From: Bacteroidia bacterium
GTDB taxonomy: Bacteria > Bacteroidota > Bacteroidia > Flavobacteriales_D > Cryomorphaceae
Reading direction: 5' to 3'
Length of the DNA stretch: 64,000 nucleotides
Assembly (NCBI GenBank): GCA_030427905.1
Contig: JAUICL010000001.1
Span: forward strand, 496,001-560,000
Of this stretch, positions 33,219 to 42,919 are shown piece after piece (within the stretch, counting starts at the first letter, position 1; each line of letters starts with the position of its first letter). Position numbers and translations under genes: made by a program. The notes under the pieces are model-generated. The model did no database searches. It saw nothing but the letters and a program-made list of their open reading frames with translations, and had not been told where the DNA came from.

Positions 33219-34154
33219 ATGAGCACTTCAGTGAAAATTTTTGCCGGTCAGGCTTCGCTAAATCTCGGAGAGAAAATCGCAGAGAACTTTGGTTCAAAGC
33301 TCGGAAACCTCACGTACTCGCGCTTTAGCGATGGTGAATTCCAAATTTCTTTCGAAGAGAGTATCCGTGGAAACGATGTGTTTCTCATCCAATCGACCAT
33401 GCCACCAGCAGATAATCTATTGGAGCTTCTCATCATGATCGACGCGGCAAAGCGTGCATCAGCTCGAAGAATTATCGCCGTGGTACCTTACTTTGGTTTT
33501 GCTCGTCAGGATCGTAAAGACAAGCCACGTGTCGCAATCGGAGCAAAGTTGGTAGCTAACTTGCTTACCGCTGCCGGTGTAGACCGCGTAATGACGATGG
33601 ATCTACACGCAGATCAAATCCAAGGATTTTTTGAAGTACCGGTTGATCACCTATTTGCATCTTCTATTTTCTTGCCTTACATCGAATCGCTCGACACGAG
33701 CAATTTGATTATGGCTGCTCCTGATACGGGGGGAACCAAGCGTGCAAACGCATACGCCAAGCACCTCAATGTAGATATGGCCATCTGCTACAAGCAGCGC
33801 AAAGTGGCCAACCAGATTGAGAACATGACCGTAATCGGTGATGTGGTTGGAAAAGACGTTCTACTTGTAGATGACATTATCGATACGGCGGGTACGCTTA
33901 CCAAAGCGGCCGATATGATGATGGACAAAGGAGCCAAAAGCGTACGCGCTATGTGTACACACGCCGTGCTTTCAGGTCCGGCTTACGAAAGACTTGAAAA
34001 ATCTCAAATTAAAGAACTGATCGTAACGGATACCATTCCGTTGAAGCAAGAGAGCTCTAAAATCAAGGTCTTGACCATTACTGATCTCTTTGCTGAAGTC
34101 ATCCATAGCGCTGTCAATTATCAGTCTATTAGCAAGCATTTTATCGTTTCATAA
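33219..34154 (+). CDS. prs: Ribose-phosphate pyrophosphokinase
   Basis: 311 residues, the usual length. Marks include FSDGEFQISFEES near the start, the DLHADQIQGFF signature and the PRPP-binding loop DVLLVDDIIDTAGT. It makes PRPP from ribose-5-phosphate and ATP for purine, pyrimidine, His, Trp and NAD synthesis. The order prs-rplY-pth is conserved across many bacteria and is intact here, with gaps of 16 and 9 nt. Confidence 0.97.
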   Translation: MSTSVKIFAGQASLNLGEKIAENFGSKLGNLTYSRFSDGEFQISFEESIRGNDVFLIQSTMPPADNLLELLIMIDAAKRASARRIIAVVPYFGFARQDRKDKPRVAIGAKLVANLLTAAGVDRVMTMDLHADQIQGFFEVPVDHLFASSIFLPYIESLDTSNLIMAAPDTGGTKRANAYAKHLNVDMAICYKQRKVANQIENMTVIGDVVGKDVLLVDDIIDTAGTLTKAADMMMDKGAKSVRAMCTHAVLSGPAYERLEKSQIKELIVTDTIPLKQESSKIKVLTITDLFAEVIHSAVNYQSISKHFIVS

Positions 34155-34170
34155 TTATATATAACACACC

Positions 34171-34800
34171 ATGAAAACAGTATCGTTGAGCGGTTCTCCA
34201 AGAGAGAACGTAGGGAAAAAAGATGCTAGTAAGGTAAGGTCTGAAGGCCGAGTTCCTTGTGTGGTTTACGGAGGTGAGTCTCAGATTCACTTTTCAGTAG
34301 ACCAGATAGCATTCTCAAAATTTGTATTCACTCCAGACGTATTCCGTTTCGAGTTGGAAATTGATGGGAAAAAAGTTGATGCTATCCTTAAGGATCTTCA
34401 GTTCGACCCAGTTACAGACCAGGTTATTCACGCTGATTTCTTGCAAATCATCGAAGGAAAATCAGTTAAAATGGAGCTTCCTGTGCGTATTACAGGAAAC
34501 GCCATCGGAGTTAGAAATGGGGGACGTTTGGCAACAAACTTCCGTCGTATCAAAGTGAGCGGAATGCCAGCTGACTTCCCAGAGGCGATCACTCTTGACA
34601 TCACTAAGTTGAGAATCGGTCACTCACTTCGTATTAAAGATATCGAATTGCCAGGAGTTTCAATTCTACACAACCCACAATCAGTAGTAGTAGCGGTTAA
34701 AAACGCTCGTGGTGCTGTTGATGAAGGTGAAGAAGAAGATGAAGAAGGCGAAGAAGGTGGTGCTGAAGAAGCTGCACCTGCCGCTGAGTCTGCTGAATAA
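34171..34800 (+). CDS. rplY: 50S ribosomal protein L25/general stress protein Ctc
   Basis: 209 residues. The L25 domain (1-95, with GKKDASKVRSEGRVPCVVYGG) is followed by the TL5-type C-terminal beta domain and a highly acidic tail from about residue 182 (runs of Glu and Asp, then Ala-rich). It binds 5S rRNA. The acidic tail is typical of long Bacteroidota forms. Confidence 0.95.
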   Translation: MKTVSLSGSPRENVGKKDASKVRSEGRVPCVVYGGESQIHFSVDQIAFSKFVFTPDVFRFELEIDGKKVDAILKDLQFDPVTDQVIHADFLQIIEGKSVKMELPVRITGNAIGVRNGGRLATNFRRIKVSGMPADFPEAITLDITKLRIGHSLRIKDIELPGVSILHNPQSVVVAVKNARGAVDEGEEEDEEGEEGGAEEAAPAAESAE

Positions 34801-34809
34801 TTTTCACAG

Positions 34810-35373
34810 ATGAAATATCTAATTGCCGGATTGGGAAATGTGGGCAGCGAGTACGCTGAGACAAGACACAATATCGGTTTTAAAATTGCAGACGCCCTCA
34901 CAAGGGCGTCTGCTGTTTCATTCGAGTCGGGCCGCTATGGCGACATTGCCAAAGTGAAATTCAAGGGACGTACCCTGATCGTACTCAAGCCCAATACCTA
35001 CATGAACTTGAGTGGTAAGGCAGTTAACTACTGGCTTCAGCAAGAGAAAATCCCGAAGGATAAACTCTTGGTGGTAACCGACGATATTGCTCTGCCGTTC
35101 GGAAAGCAACGCATGCGTCTCAAAGGCTCTGACGGTGGCCACAACGGGTTGAAAAACATCAACCAGGTATGTGGTGGTTCTGATTATGCCCGACTACGCG
35201 TTGGCGTTGGCGACGACTTTCAGAAAGGACGCCAGGTAGATTACGTGCTCGGTGAGTGGAGCGAAGAAGAAAGAGCTGACCTGGATAAGCGGATAGACAT
35301 CGCCGTAGAAACAATTCAGGCTTTTGCGACCCTTGGCGGCGCCAGGGCCATGAACCTATTCAACAACAAATAA
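34810..35373 (+). CDS. pth: Peptidyl-tRNA hydrolase
   Basis: 187 residues. Catalytic His20 lies in YAETRHNIG, Asn10 in GLGNVG, and further marks are TYMNLSGKAV, VTDDIALPFG and GGHNGLKNI. It releases tRNA from prematurely dropped peptidyl-tRNA. It is last in prs-rplY-pth and is followed directly by a terminator. Confidence 0.97.
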   Translation: MKYLIAGLGNVGSEYAETRHNIGFKIADALTRASAVSFESGRYGDIAKVKFKGRTLIVLKPNTYMNLSGKAVNYWLQQEKIPKDKLLVVTDDIALPFGKQRMRLKGSDGGHNGLKNINQVCGGSDYARLRVGVGDDFQKGRQVDYVLGEWSEEERADLDKRIDIAVETIQAFATLGGARAMNLFNNK

Positions 35374-35377
35374 AAAA

Positions 35378-35400
35378 GGGCTGTGATTACAGCCCTTTTT
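35378..35400. terminator. Bidirectional terminator between pth and glyS
   Basis: A 7-bp stem GGGCTGT/ACAGCCC with loop GATT, flanked by A runs on one side and T runs on the other, so it can end both convergent transcripts. Confidence 0.88.
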
Positions 35401-35418
35401 CTTTTTCAATATTTCTCT

Positions 35419-36960
35419 CTAAAGCTTCTGCAGCAACTGCGCCATCGAAACTTTTTGATTCATAATCGATGGTAGATCTTCGATCGCAACCCGCTCTTGC
35501 TTCATGGAATCGCGCTCTCTGATGGTAACCATATTATCTTCGAGGCTGTCGTGATCTACCGTGATGCAGTAAGGTGTTCCAATCGCATCCTGGCGGCGGT
35601 ACCGCTTTCCGATGCTGTCTTTTTCGTCGTACTGACAGTTAAAGTCAATTTTCAATCGGTCGATAATCTCGCGTGCCTTTTCTGGTAGTCCGTCTTTCTT
35701 AAGCAGTGGCATCACAGCGGCTTTCACTGGGGCCAAGGCGTGCGGGATGCGAAGCACCATACGTGTAGAGCCGTCTTCGAGCGTTTCATCAACAAAGGCT
35801 GCTGAAAGCGTAGCTAGGAATAGTCGATCCAAACCAATCGAAGTTTCCACGACGTAAGGCACGTAGTTTTCTTTGTCTTCGGGATCGAAGTACTGGAGTT
35901 TCTTACCGCTGAATTCTTCGTGACTCTTCAGGTCAAAATCGGTACGCGAGTGAATTCCCTCCAGCTCTTTGAAGCCCATTGGGAAATTGAATTCGATATC
36001 GCAGGCGGCATTGGCGTAGTGGGCCAGCTTTACGTGATCGTGAAAACGGTAGTTCTCCTCTCCAAGGCCTAATATTTCGTGCCATTTGATTCGCGCTGAC
36101 TTCCAGTGCTCGTACCATTCCAACTCAGTTCCCGGCTTTACAAAAAACTGCATCTCCATCTGTTCAAATTCGCGCATACGGAAAATGAACTGGCGGGCGA
36201 TTATCTCATTTCGGAAGGCTTTTCCCGTTTGAGCGATCCCGAATGGGATTTTCATGCGGCTGCTCTTTTGCACGTTCAGGAAGTTGACGAAAATCCCTTG
36301 TGCCGTTTCCGGACGAAGGTAAATGTCGCTCGAATCGCCTGCTACAGAGCCTAGCTCCGTTTTGAACATGAGATTAAATTGGCGTACATCGGTCCAGTTT
36401 TTAGAACCGGTTTCGGGATCGGCGATTCCCAAATCTTCGATCAGTTTCTTAACTCCTGCCAGATCTTCCGCTTCCATCAGAGACTTGAATTGCCCTTCTA
36501 TTTCGTCGATTTTAGCTTGATTTCGGAGTACGTTTGGATTGGTAGCTCGGAACTGAACTTCGTCAAAACTATCGCCAAAACGCTTGATTCCCTTTGCTAC
36601 ATCCTTCTCGATTTTCACTCGGTACTTCTCGATGTGATCTTCGATAAGCACGTCGGCACGGTAGCGCTTCTTGCTGTCTTTATTGTCGATAAGTGGATCG
36701 TTGAATGCATCGACGTGACCCGAAGCCTTCCAGGTTGTTGGGTGCATAAAGATAGCCGCGTCGAGACCCACAATGTTCTCATTGAGCTTCACCATGGCTT
36801 GCCACCAATAGTTCCGAAGATTGTTCTTCAATTCCACTCCATACGGGCCGTAATCGTAAGTGGCGCTCAGTCCGTCGTAAATTTCACTCGATGGAAATAC
36901 AAATCCATACTCCTTGGCGTGACCGATGATCCGTTTGAGTTTATCTTCTTGTGGTTTCAT
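35419..36960 (-). CDS. glyS: Glycine--tRNA ligase (dimeric, class II)
   Basis: 513 residues from ATG 36960. An upstream frame extension of 16 residues lacks similarity to the conserved start KRIIGHAKEYGFVFPSSEIY. The order of class II motifs is clear: GLSATYDYGPYGVELKNN, the SGH segment SGHVDAFNDPL, RPETAQGIFVNF, QTGKAFRNEI, FRMREFEQMEMQFF and the C-terminal anticodon-binding domain. This is the alpha2 type. The -7 box at 37006-37013 suggests a leader of about 40 nt. Confidence 0.97.
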   Translation of the reverse strand: MKPQEDKLKRIIGHAKEYGFVFPSSEIYDGLSATYDYGPYGVELKNNLRNYWWQAMVKLNENIVGLDAAIFMHPTTWKASGHVDAFNDPLIDNKDSKKRYRADVLIEDHIEKYRVKIEKDVAKGIKRFGDSFDEVQFRATNPNVLRNQAKIDEIEGQFKSLMEAEDLAGVKKLIEDLGIADPETGSKNWTDVRQFNLMFKTELGSVAGDSSDIYLRPETAQGIFVNFLNVQKSSRMKIPFGIAQTGKAFRNEIIARQFIFRMREFEQMEMQFFVKPGTELEWYEHWKSARIKWHEILGLGEENYRFHDHVKLAHYANAACDIEFNFPMGFKELEGIHSRTDFDLKSHEEFSGKKLQYFDPEDKENYVPYVVETSIGLDRLFLATLSAAFVDETLEDGSTRMVLRIPHALAPVKAAVMPLLKKDGLPEKAREIIDRLKIDFNCQYDEKDSIGKRYRRQDAIGTPYCITVDHDSLEDNMVTIRERDSMKQERVAIEDLPSIMNQKVSMAQLLQKL

Positions 36961-37005
36961 AAAACTAGTGGCTATAAGCTGGGTTACTCTCTTTTTTGAA
37001 TGCGC

Positions 37006-37013
37006 CAAAAGTA
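37006..37013 (-). promoter_or_regulatory. -7 promoter element for glyS
   Basis: Minus strand TACTTTTG, a full TAnnTTTG match 45 nt before the ATG. The -33 position holds TTT rather than TTG. Confidence 0.45.
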
Positions 37014-37070
37014 CGCGAAATGCCCTGATGGTAAAAATGATTCGACCGCAATTTGCCCGTATAACTTCCG

Positions 37071-37078
37071 TAAATTTG
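37071..37078 (+). promoter_or_regulatory. -7 promoter element for the DUF3109 gene
   Basis: TAAATTTG ends 4 nt before the ATG at 37083. The nearest TTG is only 15 nt upstream. Transcription is expected to start at or beside the A of the ATG, giving a leaderless mRNA. Confidence 0.5.
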
Positions 37079-37082
37079 CACC

Positions 37083-37661
37083 ATGGTAGAAATTGAAGAT
37101 AAGCTCATTGCCGACGATGTTTTCGAGAAGCGGTTTGTTTGTGATTTGACCCATTGCAAAGGGGCCTGCTGTGTAGAAGGGGAAAGTGGGGCGCCACTCG
37201 ATGCAGATGAAGTAGATATTCTCGAAGAAATTCTGGACGATGTAAAGCCTTACATGCGGAAGGAAGGGATAGAGCGCGTCGAAGAAGTGGGAGTGTTTAC
37301 CGTCGACTACGACGGTGAATATGTCACTCCTTTGGTCAATGATGCCGAATGCGCTTTTGTTCAGTTTGATGAAAACGGAATTACCAAATGCGCCATTGAG
37401 ATGGCTTTCCGCGATGGAAAAGTCGATTGGCCAAAGCCTATTTCATGCCATCTCTACCCTATTCGCTTGAAAGAGCTTAAGGATTTTACTGCGCTCAATT
37501 ACCACCACTGGCCCATCTGTGATGGGGCCCGTACCTGCGGGATGAATTTGGATGTGAAGGTGTTTAAGTTTCTCAAAGAGCCTTTGATCCGGAAGTTCGG
37601 GGAAAGTTTCTATGCCCAGCTAGAAGAAGTTGATAAATTCTTGGAAGACGAAAAGGCCTAA
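37083..37661 (+). CDS. DUF3109 family cysteine-rich protein
   Basis: 192 residues. The N-terminus has a cysteine cluster (Cys20, Cys25, Cys29, Cys30 in VCDLTHCKGACCVEG). Further cysteines lie in the NDAECAF, TKCAIEMAF, SCHLYPIR and ICDGARTCGM segments. The pattern is that of DUF3109, related to YkgJ-type zinc/iron-cluster proteins; metal binding is likely and function unknown. Monocistronic, facing away from glyS. Conserved in nearly all Bacteroidota. Confidence 0.88.
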   Translation: MVEIEDKLIADDVFEKRFVCDLTHCKGACCVEGESGAPLDADEVDILEEILDDVKPYMRKEGIERVEEVGVFTVDYDGEYVTPLVNDAECAFVQFDENGITKCAIEMAFRDGKVDWPKPISCHLYPIRLKELKDFTALNYHHWPICDGARTCGMNLDVKVFKFLKEPLIRKFGESFYAQLEEVDKFLEDEKA

Positions 37662-38090
37662 TCACTAGCCTTTTAGGTTTGGTCTTGCTACTGTCGCTGT
37701 GTTTTTTATCACGGCATAGGCGTGGTTTTCGAAATGCTATCTGTTCCTGATTCGCCGGAACGGAATATAAAATTGTGCCAAGTTTTTAACTGTTTTCTGA
37801 CCATCTATGTGTTTGTTCAACACTGTCTTTTATCGAAAGTCCTTGTAGAATCTTGGCTTGAGAAAATCGGCTATAGACCGTGTTGAAAACTTAAACTGAA
37901 TGTGAATAGAAACCTTTTGAAGGTCGGTCACATTTTTTGAATTTTTGTTCAGGCTGACACGTAAAAACTCCCTTGTTTCTCTTTGGGAATACTAGGTTTT
38001 CAGAAACGGCTTTCTCGCGTTAAAGAGCGCAAAACCAAATGTATAAGTCAGTATTTATAACTAATTTTAGATAAAGCAAGACCTATTATC
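37662..38090. other. Intergenic region upstream of nrdBA
   Basis: 429 bp without a convincing gene. It contains an inverted repeat TTCAACAC (37816-37823) / GTGTTGAA (37880-37887) with a 56-nt spacer, and a TAGGTTTG element at 37674-37681 lacking a -33 box. No NrdR-box pair was recognised. The length suggests a regulated long 5' leader for the ribonucleotide reductase operon, but no named riboswitch is visible. Confidence 0.5.
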
Positions 38091-39131
38091 ATGGATGAAG
38101 TGACCTCAAAAAAAGTAGACCTAGATCTCAACGAAGTACTACCCGAAAACACACCTATTGTGGAGCCAATACTTGCTGAAAACAAGGATAGATTTGTCCT
38201 ATTTCCGATCGTTCACAACGACATTTGGAAGTTTTACAAACATGCGGAAGCATCGTTTTGGACGGCTGAAGAAATCGACCTTGAACCAGACCTAGTTCAC
38301 TGGGATCAAAAACTAAACGATGATGAGCGTCACTTCATTAAACACGTCCTGGCATTTTTTGCGGCCAGCGATGGAATTGTCAATGAAAACCTAGCTGAAA
38401 ACTTCCTTTCTGAAGTGCAGTACACAGAGGCTAAATTCTTCTATGGTTTTCAGGTCATGATGGAAAACATTCACTCGGAGACGTATTCACTACTTATCGA
38501 TACATACATCAAGGACAATAAGGAGAAGAACCGTCTGTTTTCAGCAATCGAAACGCTCGATTGTGTGAAGAAGAAGGCCGAGTGGGCACTCGATTGGATC
38601 GACAATGGATCCTTTGCCGAGCGTTTGATCGCCTTTGCAGCAGTTGAAGGGATATTTTTCTCCGGCTCCTTCTGTTCGATCTTTTGGTTGAAAAAGCGCG
38701 GCTTAATGCCGGGTCTTAGTTTCTCGAACCAGTTGATCTCGAGAGATGAAGGGCTGCACTGCGATTTTGCTTGCCTGCTATACAACGATCACCTCCAGAA
38801 CAAGCTTCCGAAAGAGAAAGTCCAGAAAATCATCATGGATGCCGTGGAGATCGAAAAAGAGTTTGTGACGGATGCCTTGCCCGTGCGATTGATCGGGATG
38901 AACGCTGATTTGATGCAGCAGTACATTGAGTTTGTAGCTGACCGACTTCTCGTGGAGCTCGGCAATGAAAAAGTGTACAACGCCACAAATCCATTCGACT
39001 TTATGGAGATGATTGGGTTAGCTGGAAAAACGAATTTCTTTGAGCTCAAAGTGGCGGATTATCAGAAAGCTGGAGTTTCATCATTATCTTCTTCAGATGA
39101 CAAGAACTTCACTATGGATGCCGATTTCTAA
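38091..39131 (+). CDS. nrdB: Ribonucleoside-diphosphate reductase, small (R2) subunit
   Basis: 346 residues. All di-iron ligands are present: Asp63, Glu125, His128, Glu186, Glu220 and His223, with the radical tyrosine at Tyr132 in ENIHSETYS. This is the class Ia form resembling eukaryotic R2. It generates the tyrosyl radical used by NrdA. The final residues ([10 protein letters not shown]) fit the acidic C-terminal tail that docks to the large subunit. Followed by nrdA after 42 nt. Confidence 0.96.
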   Translation: MDEVTSKKVDLDLNEVLPENTPIVEPILAENKDRFVLFPIVHNDIWKFYKHAEASFWTAEEIDLEPDLVHWDQKLNDDERHFIKHVLAFFAASDGIVNENLAENFLSEVQYTEAKFFYGFQVMMENIHSETYSLLIDTYIKDNKEKNRLFSAIETLDCVKKKAEWALDWIDNGSFAERLIAFAAVEGIFFSGSFCSIFWLKKRGLMPGLSFSNQLISRDEGLHCDFACLLYNDHLQNKLPKEKVQKIIMDAVEIEKEFVTDALPVRLIGMNADLMQQYIEFVADRLLVELGNEKVYNATNPFDFMEMIGLAGKTNFFELKVADYQKAGVSSLSSSDDKNFTMDADF

Positions 39132-39173
39132 GTCAATCTAAAAAGTAACTACTCACCTTATCAAAATCCACAT

Positions 39174-41537
39174 ATGTCTTACGTACTCAAGCGCGATGGC
39201 CGGAAAGAGTCGGTAAAATTCGACAAGATTACCGCCCGGATTAAAAAACTCTGCTACGGATTGAATACAAGTGTCGATCCGATTGAAGTAGCCAAGAAAG
39301 TTATCAATGGTATCTACGAAGGGGTAACTACTTCCGAGCTAGATAACCTAGCGGCTGAAGTCGCTGCGACCAACACAGTAAAGCATCCAGACTATGCTTT
39401 ATTGGCTAGCCGTATAGCCGTGAGCAACCTCCACAAGAATACGGCAAAATCCTTTTCTGAAACGATGAAGCTGCTCTACGAGTACGTAGACCCGAAAACA
39501 AATGAGCCAGCTGCACTTTTGGCCGAAGATGTGTACCAGATTATCAGAGATAACTCCGAAGTACTAGACTCGACCATTATCTACGATCGCGATTTCAGTT
39601 ATGATTTCTTCGGATTTAAGACGCTGGAAAGGTCTTATCTATTGCGGATTAATGGTGAAGTCGCCGAGCGCCCACAGCACATGCTGATGCGCGTGGCTAT
39701 TGGAATCCATAAAGAAGACATTGACTCGGCAATCGAGACGTACAACAAGATGTCGGAAGGGTGGTTTACCCACGCTACACCTACTTTGTTTAATTCGGGT
39801 ACACCGAAACCGCAGATGTCATCTTGCTTCTTACTGACCATGAAGGAAGATAGCATTGGAGGTATTTACGACACGCTAAAACAGTGTGCGCAAATCTCTC
39901 AAAGTGCCGGTGGTATCGGACTTTCTATCCACGACATCAGAGCAAAGGGTTCGTACATACGCGGTACCAATGGTACATCAAATGGCATTGTTCCGATGCT
40001 TCGCGTATTCAACGATACAGCGCGCTACGTAGATCAAGGTGGGGGAAAGCGGAAAGGTTCTTTTGCTATTTACATGGAGCCTTGGCACGCCGATGTTTTC
40101 GACTTCCTCGAGATGAAGAAAAACCACGGGAAGGAAGAAATGAGAGCTCGCGATCTCTTCTACGCCATGTGGATTCCAGACTTGTTTATGAAGCGAGTGG
40201 AAGCCAATGGTGAGTGGACATTGATGTGCCCGAACGAATGTCCAGGCTTGTCTGATGCCTACGGTGCAGACTTCGAGAAGCTCTACGAGAAATACGAAAA
40301 AGAAGGAAAGGGTCGAAAGACCATCAAAGCCCAAGAGCTGTGGTTTAAAATTCTCGAATCTCAGATTGAGACTGGAACGCCTTACATGCTTTACAAGGAT
40401 GCGGCCAACGAGAAATCGAACCAGAAAAACTTAGGCACGATCAAGTCGTCAAACTTGTGTACAGAGATCATGGAGTACACTGCGCCTGACGAAACGGCTG
40501 TTTGTAATTTGGCTTCTGTGGCTCTGCCGAAATTCGTTCGCGAAGGGAAGTTCGATCACGACAAGCTATTCGATATCGCTTATCAGATGACGGTGAACCT
40601 CAACCGTATCATTGACAATAATTTTTACCCGACGCAGGAAGCGCGAAACAGCAATATGCGCCACCGGCCTATTGGTATCGGGGTTCAGGGATTAGCCGAT
40701 GCTTTTGTGTTGCTCCGCATGCCTTTTGAGAGCGATGAAGCACGCAAGTTGAACAAGGAGATTTTCGAGACGATATACTACGCGTCAATGACGGCGAGTA
40801 AGGATCTCGCCAAAGTAGATGGGCCTTACGAAACGTACAATGGCTCGCCAGTGAGCAAGGGAATATTCCAGTTTGATTTGTGGGGAGTAACGCCTTCTGA
40901 CCGATGGGAATGGGATGTGCTCAAAGAAGAAGTGAAGCAGCATGGGGTGAGAAACTCACTCTTATTAGCTCCAATGCCTACGGCGAGTACGGCGCAGATC
41001 CTTGGAAACAACGAGTGTTTTGAGCCTTACACGGCTAACATCTACACCAGGCGGGTCCTTTCGGGAGAGTTTGTGGTGGTGAACAAGCACTTGCTCCGCG
41101 ACTTGGTGAAGCTGGGTATTTGGAATGATGACCTCCGTCAGAAGCTTATGGCTTCAAACGGCTCGGTACAAAACATCAAGGAAATTCCAGAGAACCTGAA
41201 GGAGCTGTACAAAACAGCCTGGGAGATTAGCCAGAAGGCCATTATCGATATGGCAGCTGATCGCGGTGCGTACATCTGCCAGTCTCAGTCGCTCAATATC
41301 TTTATGGAGAACGCCAATTTCGCGAAGTTGACATCGATGCACTTCTATGGATGGAAGAAAGGACTGAAGACGGGGATGTACTACTTGAGAACCAAGGCAG
41401 CAGTTGAAGCCATCAAGTTTACAATCGACAAGAGCAAGCTGAGCTCTCCGGAAGAGCAGAAAGCAGCTGAGCTAGAAGCTGCAGCAGCCGCCTGTTCAAT
41501 TGAAAATGGTCCGGATTGCGAGATGTGTAGCGGTTAA
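39174..41537 (+). CDS. nrdA: Ribonucleoside-diphosphate reductase, large (R1) subunit
   Basis: 787 residues. An N-terminal ATP cone (about 1-95) is followed by the reductase barrel with [18 protein letters not shown], the NLCTEI active-site segment, ANIYTRRV and [12 protein letters not shown]. The tail ends CEMCSG, giving the redox cysteine pair that is recharged by thioredoxin or glutaredoxin. It reduces ribonucleoside diphosphates for DNA synthesis. An ATP cone implies allosteric inhibition by dATP. Followed by a strong terminator. Confidence 0.97.
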   Translation: MSYVLKRDGRKESVKFDKITARIKKLCYGLNTSVDPIEVAKKVINGIYEGVTTSELDNLAAEVAATNTVKHPDYALLASRIAVSNLHKNTAKSFSETMKLLYEYVDPKTNEPAALLAEDVYQIIRDNSEVLDSTIIYDRDFSYDFFGFKTLERSYLLRINGEVAERPQHMLMRVAIGIHKEDIDSAIETYNKMSEGWFTHATPTLFNSGTPKPQMSSCFLLTMKEDSIGGIYDTLKQCAQISQSAGGIGLSIHDIRAKGSYIRGTNGTSNGIVPMLRVFNDTARYVDQGGGKRKGSFAIYMEPWHADVFDFLEMKKNHGKEEMRARDLFYAMWIPDLFMKRVEANGEWTLMCPNECPGLSDAYGADFEKLYEKYEKEGKGRKTIKAQELWFKILESQIETGTPYMLYKDAANEKSNQKNLGTIKSSNLCTEIMEYTAPDETAVCNLASVALPKFVREGKFDHDKLFDIAYQMTVNLNRIIDNNFYPTQEARNSNMRHRPIGIGVQGLADAFVLLRMPFESDEARKLNKEIFETIYYASMTASKDLAKVDGPYETYNGSPVSKGIFQFDLWGVTPSDRWEWDVLKEEVKQHGVRNSLLLAPMPTASTAQILGNNECFEPYTANIYTRRVLSGEFVVVNKHLLRDLVKLGIWNDDLRQKLMASNGSVQNIKEIPENLKELYKTAWEISQKAIIDMAADRGAYICQSQSLNIFMENANFAKLTSMHFYGWKKGLKTGMYYLRTKAAVEAIKFTIDKSKLSSPEEQKAAELEAAAAACSIENGPDCEMCSG

Positions 41538-41563
41538 TCACATCCTGAGAAATGATTTAAGGT

Positions 41564-41590
41564 GCCCCGAGGAAACTCGGGGCGCTTTTA
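41564..41590 (+). terminator. Rho-independent terminator after nrdA
   Basis: 8-bp stem GCCCCGAG / CTCGGGGC with a GAAA tetraloop, followed by GCTTTTA. Confidence 0.85.
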
Positions 41591-41671
41591 TTTATAGCTT
41601 TTCTAAATAAGCTCCGATGACAATACCATGACAATACAAGTGGGGGAGAATGCGATTTTTGTACCTACTTA

Positions 41672-42919
41672 ATGAGCAGCTCTTCGTTGACATATATGCA
41701 GGGGATCACTTTTACCCACAAAGCCCTGCCACTAGACCTGATAGGTAAGTTTCACATTGATCCGGAGTTTCAAAAAGAGAAGCTCGGAACTGTGAAAGCT
41801 TCTCTCGGTCTCGACGAGCTTTTTTATCTCTCTACTTGTAACCGTGTCGAATTCCTGATTGTTGCCAAGACAGGTGTGTTACCAAGCCCTGCTCAGCTTA
41901 TTGCCGCCCTTGAGCTTGACATTAATCAAGCAGAAACCGAGCAATGCGAGAATGCAGCTCTTATCTACACTGGCGAAGATGCCGTTAGACACTTGTTTGA
42001 AGTGAGTGCATCACTCGACTCTATGGTTATCGGTGAAAGAGAGATCATCACTCAGGTGCGCAAAGCTCATGAAGAGTGCAGAGCGATGGGCCTTTCGGGA
42101 GACACCATTCGACTGGTGATCAGAAAAACTGTAGAAACGGCCAAGCAAATTTTTACCGAAACCGACATTTTTAAAAAGCCGGTTTCAGTTGTTTCACTCG
42201 GTTTTCACCGTTTGAAAGAGCACAACTTGCCAGATAGTAGCCGTGTCTTGATGATTGGTGCTGGAAAGACCAACCGAGCTATGGCGAAGTTCTTGATCAA
42301 GCATGGATACAAAAATCTTTTCATCTTCAACCGAAGCATTGAGCGTGCAGAAGAGCTAGCCAATGACGTTGGTGGAGAGCCACATAGCCTTAGCGAGCTC
42401 GAAAACTTCAAAGGTGGCTTCGACGTGATGATCACGTGTACGGCTTCAAGCGATCACATTGTCGATCAATCCACATACGAGAAGCTTACTCAGAACGCCA
42501 TCCACCCGAAGGTGATTATCGATCTGGCTATTCCTTCTGATATTTCTCCTGAAGTGATCAAGACTTTGCCTACAGATGTGCGATACATCGATATTGCCGA
42601 GCTAAAAACAGTGGCTGACAAAAACCTTTCAGAGCGCGCTCAGGAAATCGAAAAGTGTCAGGCGATAATCGCAGAGAGCATGGTCGAGTTTCACGCCATG
42701 TACAATCAACGCAAGATTGAGATTGCGATGAGCGATATTCCAAAGAAAGTCAAGGAGATTCGCGAAAATGCATTGACTTCGGTGTACGCCAAGGAAATAG
42801 ATGGTATGGACAAGGAGTCTCGCGAAGTTCTAGACAAGGTCATCGCCTACATGGAGAAAAAGTACATCTCTGTTCCCATGAAAATGGCGCGCGAAGTAAT
42901 ATTGAATCAATCGAAGTGA
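41672..42919 (+). CDS. hemA: Glutamyl-tRNA reductase
   Basis: 415 residues. The nucleophile is Cys56 in FYLSTCNRVE; further marks are SLDSMVIGEREI, the NADPH-binding MIGAGKTNRAMA and DLAIPSDISPEV. It reduces glutamyl-tRNA to glutamate-1-semialdehyde, the first committed step of haem synthesis by the C5 pathway. Its TGA overlaps the GTG start of hemC by four bases (GTGA), so the two are translationally coupled. A weak promoter-like GATTTTTG lies at 41654-41661. Confidence 0.96.
   Translation: MSSSSLTYMQGITFTHKALPLDLIGKFHIDPEFQKEKLGTVKASLGLDELFYLSTCNRVEFLIVAKTGVLPSPAQLIAALELDINQAETEQCENAALIYTGEDAVRHLFEVSASLDSMVIGEREIITQVRKAHEECRAMGLSGDTIRLVIRKTVETAKQIFTETDIFKKPVSVVSLGFHRLKEHNLPDSSRVLMIGAGKTNRAMAKFLIKHGYKNLFIFNRSIERAEELANDVGGEPHSLSELENFKGGFDVMITCTASSDHIVDQSTYEKLTQNAIHPKVIIDLAIPSDISPEVIKTLPTDVRYIDIAELKTVADKNLSERAQEIEKCQAIIAESMVEFHAMYNQRKIEIAMSDIPKKVKEIRENALTSVYAKEIDGMDKESREVLDKVIAYMEKKYISVPMKMAREVILNQSK

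Noticed and set aside
37674-37681. TAGGTTTG as the nrdBA promoter
   Set aside because: It is a -7 match without a -33 box and would imply a leader of about 400 nt; left unassigned.
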